Source of the DNA: CAKZYD01 sp039814715
GTDB lineage: Bacteria; Pseudomonadota; Alphaproteobacteria; Sphingomonadales; CAKZYD01
Assembly (NCBI GenBank): GCA_039814715.1
Contig: JBCCAR010000013.1
Location: 1-64,000 of the forward strand
DNA length: 64,000 nucleotides
Direction of reading: 5' to 3'
In this document: positions 7,827 through 16,352 of the stretch, in pieces
How positions within the stretch are numbered: position 1 is the first letter of the stretch
How the letters are laid out: each line of letters starts with the position of its first letter
The notes under the pieces: model-generated
What the model saw: only the letters and a program-made list of their open reading frames with translations
Database searches by the model: none
What the model was told of the DNA's origin: nothing
Translations under genes and position numbers: made by a program

Positions 7827-8956
7827 GCTGCGAGAGCAAAACGCCTGGGGGCATAGCGCTCAGCAGTAATGCCAAGCCTGCCAAAAGCGTCCGGCAATGC
7901 CTTATCCTGTAACAAGCAAGCGGCAAGCTCGCCAGCAGCAGGGGCAGTCTGGATACCAAAACCACCCTGCCCGGCGCACCAAAAGAAACCGGGCACGTCC
8001 TGGTCAAAGCCATAGACCGGGCTTCGGTCTGGCGCAAAGGTTCGAAGGCCAGCCCAGCGAGCCGCGCAGCGCGGCAACGTCAAGCGTGTTGCTTGCTCAA
8101 CGCGGTACCCAGCCAACGCGATATCTTCGACATCGGGCTGAACATCACATGGCGGAGAGTGTGTTTCATCAGCAGGCGAAACCAAAAGTTGGCCTGACTG
8201 AGGTTTAAAGTAAAACCGCTCATCGAAATCCAAGCATAGCGGCAACCGTTCATCTAAGACTGCGCCGCTCACCTCAAACAGAGCGATGGTCCGGCGCATA
8301 GGCGTTAAGCCCAAAGGGGAAACGCCAAAAATTGCTGCTATCTGATCGGCCCAAGCGCCAGCTGCATTGACGACCAGTGCGGCCGTCAGGCTATCGCCTT
8401 TGCTGCTTTGAAGATGCCAAACGCCATTTCCCCGCCGCGCGCTTTGAACGTCAAACCCCGTCGCGACGCTATGTCCACGATGTCGGCATTCGCGCAGGAA
8501 ATATGAATGCACCTCTGCCACATCAATATCGCAGCAGTCAGGATCCCAAACACCGCCTGTCAGCGCTTCCCCGTTTAAGACAGGGCAACGTCTACGCGTT
8601 TCATCAGAGCTTAAGAGCATAACACTTGGCGCCAAATGTTGCATTTCCTTGGCAAAGCCCTTCAGTGCACCGGGTTTCTGTGACCATGCAACATGAAGCG
8701 CGCCGCGCTTTGCAACCATGAGCGCGTCTGTACTGTGTGATTTGGTGGAAAAATACCACCGCTTTGACGCTGTGGTGAGCGGCTGAACCTCGGGCCCGCC
8801 ATAAGTTTCAGTATAGAAGGCTGCTGACCGGCCAGTGCTATGATAGCCGGGCTGGTGTTCCGCTTCTAGTAAGGCAACACGCATGCCGTCAGGCAAAAAA
8901 GCGGCCATGCTTGCGCCAGCAATCCCCGCGCCTATGATTGCGATATCAACGTCCAT
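7823..8956 (-). CDS. DauA-like FAD-dependent D-amino acid (D-arginine) dehydrogenase
   Basis: A 377-residue DAO-family flavoprotein. The FAD Rossmann motif IGAGIAGAS is at 8-16. QPGYHSTGRSAAFY (35-48) matches the active-site loop of Pseudomonas D-arginine dehydrogenase, and the substrate-contacting Arg222, Tyr249 (FYF) and Arg305 (WAGLR) are conserved. GQGGFGIQTAPAAGE near the C-terminus is the second FAD-binding segment. It should oxidise a D-amino acid to the 2-keto acid and ammonia, feeding electrons to quinones. Arginine preference is inferred. I start at ATG 8956 (MDVDIAIIGAG). An in-frame TTG at 8971 adds only five residues. It is convergent with mscS and divergent from the HisN-like phosphatase. 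Confidence 0.8.
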   Translation of the reverse strand: MDVDIAIIGAGIAGASMAAFLPDGMRVALLEAEHQPGYHSTGRSAAFYTETYGGPEVQPLTTASKRWYFSTKSHSTDALMVAKRGALHVAWSQKPGALKGFAKEMQHLAPSVMLLSSDETRRRCPVLNGEALTGGVWDPDCCDIDVAEVHSYFLRECRHRGHSVATGFDVQSARRGNGVWHLQSSKGDSLTAALVVNAAGAWADQIAAIFGVSPLGLTPMRRTIALFEVSGAVLDERLPLCLDFDERFYFKPQSGQLLVSPADETHSPPCDVQPDVEDIALAGYRVEQATRLTLPRCAARWAGLRTFAPDRSPVYGFDQDVPGFFWCAGQGGFGIQTAPAAGELAACLLQDKALPDAFGRLGITAERYAPRRFALAA

Positions 8957-9012
8957 GGCCTTATAAGCCAAACACTGTTTCGTTTCGTCAATCTCTTTTA
9001 AGGCTCTGCGCT

Positions 9013-9801
9013 ATGCGGCAAAGTGACAATCCTGACTTAGGCAGCCTCAGCGATCTCGAAATTGCAACGCAGGCATGCCGAAAAGGCGCGGATGTCGCTG
9101 CTGGTTATTTCCGGCATACAGCTGCGATCAACAAGGCTCAAGATGGCACCTATGACCCGGTCACAGAGGGCGACAAAGCCGCTGAACGCGCGATTAGGCA
9201 GGTCTTGGAAGCAGGACGGCCACGAGACAGTATCCTAGGCGAAGAATTTGGCCACAAAGATCAGAATAGTCCCCGGTGCTGGACGATTGATCCAATTGAT
9301 GGAACCCGAGCCTTTGTTGCCGGCGCGCCAACATGGGGCACCCTCGTAGGGCTTAAGACTGGAGATGATTTCACCATCGGCGCAGCCTGCCAACCTGTGG
9401 CCGGGGACATGTTTTCAGGCGACAATACGCAGGCATGGCTCAATGGCAGTAAAATCACGACTCGCGAAAGCGTGGACATTGCTGCACTGCGTTTAGCAAC
9501 CACGGATGATGACCTCATCGATGCGCCATTTCGCAGCGCATTCCAGGCGCTAAAAAGCAAAGCTGCCATAACCCGCTACGGCCTGGATTGGTATGCCTAT
9601 TGCCTACTTGCAGCCGGCCATCTGGATGTCGTGTTTGAATGCGGTTTGCAAGTCTATGATATTGCAGCCCTTGTCCCGATTGTGCGCGGCGCCGGCGGGG
9701 TTGTGACTGATGTGAAAGGCGGACATAACATCGGGCCCACAGTTGTCGCCGCGTCTTGTCCGCAGACCCATGCGCTTGTGATAGCAGCGCTTGAGACCTA
9801 A
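9013..9801 (+). CDS. Inositol monophosphatase family phosphatase, HisN-like
   Basis: A 262-residue Mg-dependent phosphatase with the family's metal-site motifs GEEFG (76-80), IDPIDGT (92-98) and a distal metal Asp in YDIAALVPIVRGAGGVV (Asp216). Length and sequence, especially the FVAGAPTWGTLVGL segment, fit the HisN-type histidinol-phosphate phosphatases common in alphaproteobacteria and actinobacteria. Inositol-phosphate or 3'-phosphoadenosine-phosphate phosphatase activity is the alternative. The frame opens upstream to 8938, but ATG 9013 starts the family domain. Its stop overlaps by 4 bases the stop of the convergent hydrolase. No other his gene is nearby. Confidence 0.78.
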   Translation: MRQSDNPDLGSLSDLEIATQACRKGADVAAGYFRHTAAINKAQDGTYDPVTEGDKAAERAIRQVLEAGRPRDSILGEEFGHKDQNSPRCWTIDPIDGTRAFVAGAPTWGTLVGLKTGDDFTIGAACQPVAGDMFSGDNTQAWLNGSKITTRESVDIAALRLATTDDDLIDAPFRSAFQALKSKAAITRYGLDWYAYCLLAAGHLDVVFECGLQVYDIAALVPIVRGAGGVVTDVKGGHNIGPTVVAASCPQTHALVIAALET

Positions 9802-10751
9802 ACCGCCCGCATGAAGCGTATGATTTTACCGAGGACAAGGCGGCGAATCTCGTCCTTCTCCTTTAGCATTTCATGGCGCGCATTTTCGATGATCTCCCAA
9901 TGGGAAATGGGAAGTGTGCGTGCGAAATTAAGGGTGCGGTCGTTGTCCACGAGAAGCTCTTCCCCAGCGACGAGCATTAACGCAGGAAAGGTTTGTGTGT
10001 TTTCTTCTGCGATTTGAAACAAGGTGTCACAGGATTTGAACACGGCTTTCATCCAACCAAAGCTCACACCGCCTAGGTGAAGCGCAGGATTGGCTTTAAG
10101 CGCGTTGAAGGTTTCTTTGCGGCGCTGATCATCATGGGTCAGGCGAATACCGGCAAGTTCTCGCTCAGTAATGTCGTGCATGGCTTTTTGCGTGAGCATG
10201 TAGCGGCGCTCAAGCCCAAACAAAATGGCGACCTGTGTGATAAGGCGCACAAACCAGTGCGGAATGGGCCCTGGTGCAAACCCCATCATTGGCGCCAAGG
10301 CGACATATTTCTCAAACCCACCGCGATGACGCAACATATGGCGTAGCAACAAGTGTCCGCCCATGGAGTGGCCAACGGCATAGAAAGGCGGCTTGAGTTC
10401 GTTTTCAAAGTGCCGCTGGCGGATGAACTCCATATCGTCCACGCGAATGGAAAAGTCTTCCACATGATCGATATCGCGCCCATGGTCTCGGCGGTCCGAC
10501 AGCCCTTGTCCGCGCCAATCAAATGTTAGAACGGCGAAACCACGATCGACGAAATCGTGAATGGTCTCGAAATACTTCTCTAAAAATTCGGCGCGCCCTT
10601 GCAATAACATAATCGCACCACGATAGCTGCGGCCGCTTGGCTCCCAGCGGCCAACGCGCACCCTCGTTCCATCGGCCATGGCAGCAAAAAACACCATACC
10701 GCCGGGCGGCATGGTGTTTCGTCTTGCGATCTCAGTTGATTGGGCTGCCAT
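9798..10751 (-). CDS. Alpha/beta hydrolase, lysophospholipase/monoacylglycerol lipase-like
   Basis: A 317-residue serine hydrolase of the Hydrolase_4 (PldB/monoglyceride lipase) group. The nucleophile elbow is GHSMGG (127-132, Ser129). The oxyanion region LLQGRAEFLEKY and the FDWRGQGLSDR motif are characteristic. The acid and His are expected near LMLVAGEELLVDN and the C-terminal ENARHEML. It probably cleaves an acyl group from lysophospholipids or monoacylglycerols. I keep ATG 10751, but the hydrolase domain only begins around residue 18 (MVFFAAMADGTRV), so a later Met could be the start. A hairpin-forming inverted repeat (10688-10719) sits over these alternative starts. It is convergent with the HisN-like gene and downstream of tadG. 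Confidence 0.78.
   Translation of the reverse strand: MAAQSTEIARRNTMPPGGMVFFAAMADGTRVRVGRWEPSGRSYRGAIMLLQGRAEFLEKYFETIHDFVDRGFAVLTFDWRGQGLSDRRDHGRDIDHVEDFSIRVDDMEFIRQRHFENELKPPFYAVGHSMGGHLLLRHMLRHRGGFEKYVALAPMMGFAPGPIPHWFVRLITQVAILFGLERRYMLTQKAMHDITERELAGIRLTHDDQRRKETFNALKANPALHLGGVSFGWMKAVFKSCDTLFQIAEENTQTFPALMLVAGEELLVDNDRTLNFARTLPISHWEIIENARHEMLKEKDEIRRLVLGKIIRFMRAV
10688..10719 (-). repeat. Inverted repeat in the hydrolase start region
   Basis: AAACACCAT (10688-10696) and ATGGTGTTT (10711-10719) are exact 9-base inverted copies, with a small GCC/GGC inner stem. It overlaps candidate start codons of the lysophospholipase-like gene, so an mRNA hairpin there could affect translation. It may equally be chance within coding sequence. 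Confidence 0.35.
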
Positions 10752-10814
10752 GCAGCCAAGATATGGCGTTCATGGCAGGCCGCCAATCGCTTTTTTACGC
10801 AGTCCTTTGAAAGG

Positions 10815-12539
10815 TCATTTGGCAATCCGCAGATTGGCCAAATTGTTTGCGACAGCGCGAAAAGACTGTCGAAGCTGCTCGCTCGAAGGCGCGTAATTAT
10901 AGAACGGCGCATCCGGCTTAGAGGCCACGTCTTTCATGAGCGTCGCTAAATCACCATCGCCGTTTGCAAACTGCACGGTATAAATCAGAGCCTCTGTCGC
11001 TTTGATGTTGTCCGCCAAATCACGCAAGCGCTGGTCACGTTCGCTTCTGGTATTCAGGGCCCGGTTATATCCGTCCCCTGGGCGCGTCGTGTTTGCGCCG
11101 TCCGTGAGGAGGACAATGGCTCGTTCACGCTCATAGCCAGCATAGAGGTCCGCGTTCTCAGCACCTTCAGTAAAAGGTGCGCCGTCGCTCAGCAAACGCC
11201 ATGCCCATGCTAGGCCTTGAGGAATATTGGTAAACACGCTGCCTTCCGCTTCCAAGGCACGCAGCATATTGACCGCCGCCGTCTTATCTTTGCTCAAGCG
11301 GTGAACGCCGCTTTCAAGGCACGGTGTACACTCACTGGTATGACTATTCAAACGAGCCAAGTCGCAGCGATTATTACCATCTTGCGGCTCGCCTTCTTCG
11401 CCCATAGGCATCCAGCCAACCCAGCCCAGATTGTCGGGGCCATGGTTCGTCACAATACCATCCTCAAGATCGGCTGCATTGGATTTGTCAATTGAGAGGT
11501 CGTAGCTCCCAGCGCTTTGGTTCCACGCAAATGGACGCGCGGTGGAAGCCCAGCGTGCGTAAACGCAGCCCTTCCAATTTTCTGGTGGCGGTGCCAGCAA
11601 TGGCACCACGGAGTTGTGCGCATAATAGACCTTCGAAATCCGGTCCTCATGCCCATCAGGCAACAAAAAACGGTCCCGCGCCGACGCATTGGATGCGTTG
11701 ACTGGATCGTCATTGACGCCCAGCGCCGGCGCATTATTGCCGCCTGGGATATAGCTGTATGTATAGTGTTCCGCCTGGAATGGATTATCTTGCTGATAAC
11801 CGAGATTGATGGCTCGGTAGCGGTTGGCGCTCGTGCCATTCCCTACTGGCTCAGGCAATTTGTTGCCAAATGCATCATATCCATGGTCACTGCCAAAATC
11901 GCTGACATTGACTTTGCCGCCCCAGGGAACGATCCCAACCCGCACAAGCTCAGATGGCGGATCGCCATAGATGATATCCACAAGGTCTTCTGCGGCAGCT
12001 TTCGCCGCGTCAACGCGCGCGCGGGCTTCTCCCGGCACAGAGCTGAGCATGGACCCAGACAAGTCAATCGCGAGTACGACATCAAGCAGCGCCGTTTGGC
12101 GTGTGACGACTGATTCTGAGTAAACAGTAATATCATCCACACCCACTAATTTCATGAACGCCGTTGGCATCGTTGCTGATGCCCATACCTTTAGCGTACC
12201 CTTATCCGTATTCTCCTCGGCATGGGGTCCATCTATAGTTGCCTGGAAAGCTTCGATGGGTAAGTTGGCCTTAAAATAGGCGTCTATGTCGCGCTGGCGA
12301 TCGGACGAGAAATAAACCCGCCCACCTGCCAGCGCGGCTGAGTCAACCGCAGCTGTCAAATTGCTGCGCAGCATCATGAGCTGGGTGATATCAACAGCTG
12401 TGCCAATGGCGGCTACAGCGGGCACTATGCCTACAGCAAAGAAAACCATTGTGGTCCCGCGTTGATCTTTTTTGAAAGACTTAACCGCTGCAGACACTGC
12501 CGTCATTGCTTTAAGACGCAAACTTTCCAGTGTTTTCAT
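10815..12539 (-). CDS. tadG: TadG-like pilus-associated protein with a von Willebrand A domain
   Basis: A 574-residue protein. A basic N-terminus with KKDQRGTTMVFFAVGIVP (23-40) is the TadG/TadE prepilin-like signal and membrane helix (about 29-52), followed by the TadG N-terminal helix VDSAALAGGRVYF. A von Willebrand A domain starts around 152 with an intact metal-ion adhesion motif DLSGS (159-163), and LLTDGANTTRPGD lies further on. The protein is anchored by one N-terminal helix with a large periplasmic or surface domain, as expected for a minor pseudopilin or tip-associated adhesin of Tad (Flp) pili. It is transcribed away from the cpaA-tadE block, from a shared AT-rich intergenic region. 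Confidence 0.85.
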   Translation of the reverse strand: MKTLESLRLKAMTAVSAAVKSFKKDQRGTTMVFFAVGIVPAVAAIGTAVDITQLMMLRSNLTAAVDSAALAGGRVYFSSDRQRDIDAYFKANLPIEAFQATIDGPHAEENTDKGTLKVWASATMPTAFMKLVGVDDITVYSESVVTRQTALLDVVLAIDLSGSMLSSVPGEARARVDAAKAAAEDLVDIIYGDPPSELVRVGIVPWGGKVNVSDFGSDHGYDAFGNKLPEPVGNGTSANRYRAINLGYQQDNPFQAEHYTYSYIPGGNNAPALGVNDDPVNASNASARDRFLLPDGHEDRISKVYYAHNSVVPLLAPPPENWKGCVYARWASTARPFAWNQSAGSYDLSIDKSNAADLEDGIVTNHGPDNLGWVGWMPMGEEGEPQDGNNRCDLARLNSHTSECTPCLESGVHRLSKDKTAAVNMLRALEAEGSVFTNIPQGLAWAWRLLSDGAPFTEGAENADLYAGYERERAIVLLTDGANTTRPGDGYNRALNTRSERDQRLRDLADNIKATEALIYTVQFANGDGDLATLMKDVASKPDAPFYNYAPSSEQLRQSFRAVANNLANLRIAK

Positions 12540-12731
12540 AACAAGGCTACTCTTCTTCTGTTAAGTAGCCGAATATAAACACACGATTTCAATTTAAAAC
12601 GCCCAAATATTGGCTCTTTAATGATGACTTTGATTAAAATTTTAAATAATTAATCGAGTAATTGAGGCCTCTTTTTTACTTGTGGCCAAGACCCGGCTGC
12701 CACGTTGAGCGCATAACAACGTGTAGGCAAG
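12540..12731. promoter_or_regulatory. Divergent AT-rich promoter region of the tad locus
   Basis: These 192 bases separate tadG (minus) from cpaA (plus) and must hold both promoters. The centre is very AT-rich, with three TTAA blocks spaced by four bases (12634-12653). I see no short Flp pilin reading frame in it. CtrA regulates tad genes in Caulobacter, but the TTAA spacing is not the canonical TTAA-N7-TTAA, so I do not name a binding site. Confidence 0.45.
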
Positions 12732-13247
12732 ATGTTCGAATTCATCAAAGAAATTTTGGCCGGGACGGCGATCGCGGGGTTTGCATCGGTACTACTCTAT
12801 GCGGCCTATACGGACATCCGTTCCTTGCGCATTTCAAACCAAACCTGCTTGGCTGGCCTCGCAACATTCATCCTCTACGCGTTAGCCCTGTCGTTGGCAG
12901 GGCGCGCTGACAGTATTCCAGGCGCTTTGGGTGTTGCCATCATCGTCTTCATTATCACGGCCGGCATGAACATGGTCGGCGCTTTTGGCGGCGGCGACGT
13001 GAAACTCATGACCGTCTTAGCCCTGTGGACAGGACCACAGGCGATCTTGAACGTATCATTCAACATCGCTGTTATCGGCGGAGCAATTGCACTGGTGATG
13101 TTGGTGCGGCAAACGCTCCAGCGAACCGCGCCCATGACTGCGCCAGGCACATCGGCCCTTGATGCGCGGCCTATCCCTTACGGCCCCGCAATCACTTTGG
13201 GGGGTCTGTACCATTTGAGCGAACTTATTCTTAACGGTTTCTATTGA
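12732..13247 (+). CDS. cpaA: Prepilin peptidase CpaA/TadV
   Basis: A 171-residue integral membrane aspartic peptidase (A24 family, short form without the methylase domain) that trims the leader from Flp-type prepilins and TadE-like pseudopilins. The two catalytic Asp motifs are visible: YTDIRSLRISN (Asp28) and FGGGDVKLM (Asp89). About five or six hydrophobic segments fit the family. It is the first gene of the plus-strand tad operon, 33 bases before cpaB. ATG 12732 is preceded by AGGCAAG. Confidence 0.93.
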   Translation: MFEFIKEILAGTAIAGFASVLLYAAYTDIRSLRISNQTCLAGLATFILYALALSLAGRADSIPGALGVAIIVFIITAGMNMVGAFGGGDVKLMTVLALWTGPQAILNVSFNIAVIGGAIALVMLVRQTLQRTAPMTAPGTSALDARPIPYGPAITLGGLYHLSELILNGFY

Positions 13248-13280
13248 TACTGCCTGCATGACTTTAGAGAGGGCACTTTC

Positions 13281-14156
13281 ATGAACCCGCGTAGCTTGGT
13301 TCTTATTCTAATAGCAGTCGTCATTGCCGGCGCCGCAGCCTATGTCGCGCGGTCTTTGATGCAAGAACAGCCAGCACAGGCTGAAATTGTTGAGGTTCGC
13401 CGCGATACGACCACCACCGGCATTCTGGTGGCGGCAGCAGACCTACCAATTGGCACTATTGTGGAGCAAGACCACTTCCGCTGGCAGCCCTGGCCGGAAG
13501 ACGCGCTTGATGAACGCTATATGCTTGAGGGCAGCGTTGACCTCACCGAAGGTGTCTATGGCCGCGTTATCCGCGCGTCGCTCCTGGAGGGTGAGCCCGT
13601 CACGGGCGGCAAGCTGGTTGGCCCAGGCGAACGCGGCTTTCTAGCCGCAGTGCTTAGCCCAGGGCACAGAGCGATTACGGTCCCGATCACGCAAACCTCA
13701 GGTCTTGCCGGTTTCATTTTTCCAGGCGACCGGGTCGACATGATCTTAACGCACCAAATCGAAGATGCGCGCCAACAAAGCCAGCAGGTTTCCGAAACTG
13801 TTCTTTATAACCTTCGAGTCCTGGCCATCGATCAACGCACCAATAATCAGGAAAACCAGCCCCTGCCTGGCAGCACAGTGACCTTTGAAGTAAATCCGAA
13901 GATTGCCGAGATGGTCGCACTTGTGATGCAAATGGGTGACCTGTCCTTATCGCTGCGATCGCTTTCTGATCAAGCGCAAGGCGATGACCAAGAAGCAGCG
14001 GTGAATCCTGAGTTTTTAGCAACCACCGGATCATACACGTCTGGCGCAGATGTTAGCGCCCTGCTCCCAGATTTGAACGCGCGCGCCAATGGCGGTTTTG
14101 TATCTGTTGCACGCGGCTCCAATAGAGACAGCGTCGATATAGGAGGCCTGCAATGA
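13281..14156 (+). CDS. cpaB: Flp pilus assembly protein CpaB/RcpC
   Basis: A 291-residue periplasmic protein with an N-terminal membrane helix (about 5-25) and a SAF domain (about 45-110), containing GILVAAADLPIGTIVEQDHFRW split over the fold, then the CpaB core with GHRAITVPI and a GFIFPGDRVDMILTH motif. It is thought to stabilise or gate the secretin CpaC, possibly touching peptidoglycan. GAGAGGG precedes the ATG. The stop overlaps the cpaC start as ATGA. Confidence 0.93.
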   Translation: MNPRSLVLILIAVVIAGAAAYVARSLMQEQPAQAEIVEVRRDTTTTGILVAAADLPIGTIVEQDHFRWQPWPEDALDERYMLEGSVDLTEGVYGRVIRASLLEGEPVTGGKLVGPGERGFLAAVLSPGHRAITVPITQTSGLAGFIFPGDRVDMILTHQIEDARQQSQQVSETVLYNLRVLAIDQRTNNQENQPLPGSTVTFEVNPKIAEMVALVMQMGDLSLSLRSLSDQAQGDDQEAAVNPEFLATTGSYTSGADVSALLPDLNARANGGFVSVARGSNRDSVDIGGLQ

Positions 14157-15649
14157 GCCCCATAAAACAATTTTGCCACGCCGCATGCCTTGCAGCGTCC
14201 CTGACCAGCACGGGCGTTATCATCGCAGCTGAAAGCCAGGCAGCGAATATCATCCGCCCAACCGGCGGGACCATTAATATCGATGTTAGCAAGGGCACAT
14301 TAATCCGGTTGGATAAGCCGGCATCCAACGTGTTTATCGCCGATCCGGAAGTGGCGGATGTGCAGATCAAATCCCCACAACTGATCTATGTTTTCGGTGT
14401 TGGGGACGGTGAAACCAGCCTCTATGCGGTCGACTCCGATGATAACATCCTTTATTCGACAACCGTAGCTGTGGCTCAAAACCTCGGCCAGCTACGCACC
14501 CTCATTGGCGCGATTGCGCCCAATGAGAAAATCTCAATCCGCATTTTGAACGGCATGATCGTGCTGTCCGGTGTGGTGCAGAAACCAGAAGTATCGGAAG
14601 AAATCGCGCGACTAGCGCAGGATTTTGTCGGCGAGCGCCAAAAAGTCATCAACCGCATCAGCGTGACGACACCAACGCAGGTGAGCCTGCAGGTCAAAAT
14701 TGCGGAGATAAGCCGAGACGTTGTGAAAGAGCTAGGCTCCAACTGGGAATCGTTCTTCTCCATTGGCGGCGATGGCACGATTGGTTTCTCCACCGGGTCG
14801 GACCTGTTTAATGTGGAAGAGGAAATTTTCGACATTATCGATCCCGTCAGCGGTCTTCCCATTATCGGGGCCGGCGGCGTGCCCCTGCGATCGGTTTTAG
14901 AACGCCAAGTCTTCTCCTTCCCATCCAGCGGTAACTCCTTCTTAGGCGGCTTTACAGGTGATAATGTACGCCTCGGCGCCGTCATAGAAGCTTTAGAGAC
15001 GGAAGGGTTTGTCTCGGTTTTAGCCGAGCCAACCCTGATGGCGCTCTCTGGCGAAACAGCGACGTTCTTAGCAGGCGGCGAATTCCCAATTCCAGTGCCA
15101 GACGATAACCGGATCGTGATTGAATTTAAGCAATTCGGCGTGGGCCTATCCTTTACGCCAACCGTACTATCAAGTGACCGCATTTCTATGCGGGTGCGCC
15201 CGGAAGTCAGCCAACTCTCAACTGAGGCAGCCATTCAAGTGAACGGCATCGCCGTCCCAGGGCTAACAACCCGCCGGGCGGAAACAACCGTCGAGCTAGG
15301 CAGTGGTCAAGGCTTTGCTATTGCAGGCCTCTTGCAGCAGAGCTTGTCTCAAACCGCAGAAAAACTGCCCGGGCTTGGCGACCTGCCTGTTCTTGGCGCG
15401 CTGTTCCGCTCTGACCGGTTTCGCAATCAGGAGACCGAGCTGGTGATTATCGTCACGCCATATCTGGTGAAACCAACCGATCCTAAGAACCTGCGCACCC
15501 CGCTGGATGGGCTGCGTGCACCGAGTGATATGGCGCGCTATTTCAAAGGCGAAACCTTTGAGAATACGCCGCGCGGCTCTGGCGAGCCAACTGTGGCCAA
15601 CAACGGACCAGCGATGGTTGGCCCCGCTGGCTTTAGTTTTGGAAATTAA
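14153..15649 (+). CDS. cpaC: Outer-membrane secretin CpaC/RcpA
   Basis: A 498-residue secretin that forms the outer-membrane pore for the pilus. It has a signal peptide (about 1-30, AESQAA), a pilus-formation N-terminal domain with SKGTLIRLDKPASNVFIADP, a BON-like segment, then the secretin domain with the VxAEPTLMALSGETATFLAGG core and the C-terminal PVLGALFRSDRF and ETELVIIVTPYLV motifs that define the family. It overlaps cpaB by 4 bases and precedes the cpaD lipoprotein, which is likely its pilotin-like partner. Confidence 0.95.
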   Translation: MSPIKQFCHAACLAASLTSTGVIIAAESQAANIIRPTGGTINIDVSKGTLIRLDKPASNVFIADPEVADVQIKSPQLIYVFGVGDGETSLYAVDSDDNILYSTTVAVAQNLGQLRTLIGAIAPNEKISIRILNGMIVLSGVVQKPEVSEEIARLAQDFVGERQKVINRISVTTPTQVSLQVKIAEISRDVVKELGSNWESFFSIGGDGTIGFSTGSDLFNVEEEIFDIIDPVSGLPIIGAGGVPLRSVLERQVFSFPSSGNSFLGGFTGDNVRLGAVIEALETEGFVSVLAEPTLMALSGETATFLAGGEFPIPVPDDNRIVIEFKQFGVGLSFTPTVLSSDRISMRVRPEVSQLSTEAAIQVNGIAVPGLTTRRAETTVELGSGQGFAIAGLLQQSLSQTAEKLPGLGDLPVLGALFRSDRFRNQETELVIIVTPYLVKPTDPKNLRTPLDGLRAPSDMARYFKGETFENTPRGSGEPTVANNGPAMVGPAGFSFGN

Positions 15650-15662
15650 GGAGAGCATGCGC

Positions 15663-16319
15663 ATGATCAAGACAGCAAAAATCGTTATGCTGGCGGGCAC
15701 AGCTTTAGCCCTAACAGCGTGCTTCCCCAAAGAAGGCCAGTATCAAGGCCTTTCCCCCATGTTGCGCGCGGAGGTCTCTTTAACGCGTTTTGCGCATGAC
15801 ATACGCGTGTCCTCCAATGGCGCCCTGAGCAAAGACGAGCAAACAAAACTTTACGCTTTTCTGCAGCGTGTTGATGTCCGCTACGGAGACGAAGTTCAGC
15901 TTGATCCCGGCGCACAAAAAGAGCTCGGCAAGACCCAAGATATGCTCGATATCGCGCTTTATCCCTACGGGCTAGACTTGCAAGCCGCGCCGATTGCTAT
16001 TGGCGCGATGCCGGAAGCTGGCGTTGTGCGTGTCGTTGTGACCAGGCACCTGGCAAAGCCGCCGACATGCCCCAATAACTCCCAGCCCAATACGCCAAAC
16101 TATGAAAACGCGCCCATGAGCAATTTCAGCTGCTCTGTCCGCACCAATCTCGCCGCTCAAGTCGCCGATCCCGCCGACCTCGTTGGCGGCAAGCGCCACA
16201 GCGGTCCTGTTTCCGGAGAACCAGAACGCGCGATTGATAATTTCCGCACGCGCGATCTCACCGGAACAGAACGCCTGCAAGGCACATCCACTGCTGATGC
16301 AGTTGGTGACACTCAGTAG
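15663..16319 (+). CDS. cpaD: Pilus assembly lipoprotein CpaD
   Basis: A 218-residue CpaD-family protein with a lipoprotein signal ending in a lipobox (ALTAC, about residues 14-18), so it should be anchored in the outer membrane, where CpaD helps the secretin. The C-terminal half has PPTCPNNSQPN and SNFSCSVRTNLAAQVADPADL, the family's conserved core. I start at ATG 15663. AAGGAG at 15648-15653 is then 9 bases away, while the in-frame ATG at 15657 would leave only 3. It lies between cpaC and cpaE in the operon. Confidence 0.88.
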   Translation: MIKTAKIVMLAGTALALTACFPKEGQYQGLSPMLRAEVSLTRFAHDIRVSSNGALSKDEQTKLYAFLQRVDVRYGDEVQLDPGAQKELGKTQDMLDIALYPYGLDLQAAPIAIGAMPEAGVVRVVVTRHLAKPPTCPNNSQPNTPNYENAPMSNFSCSVRTNLAAQVADPADLVGGKRHSGPVSGEPERAIDNFRTRDLTGTERLQGTSTADAVGDTQ

Positions 16320-16352
16320 TAACGCCTGACCTTAAACAGAGATATTTCAGCG

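Noticed and set aside
12540..12731. Possible Flp pilin gene in the divergent tad promoter region
   Set aside because: No frame with a Flp-type leader, hydrophobic stretch and ribosome site could be found. The stretch is AT-rich promoter sequence.
14476..15234. Long minus-strand open frame opposite cpaC
   Set aside because: Lies fully within a well-supported secretin gene on the other strand, with Ser/Arg-rich low-complexity content typical of an antisense shadow.
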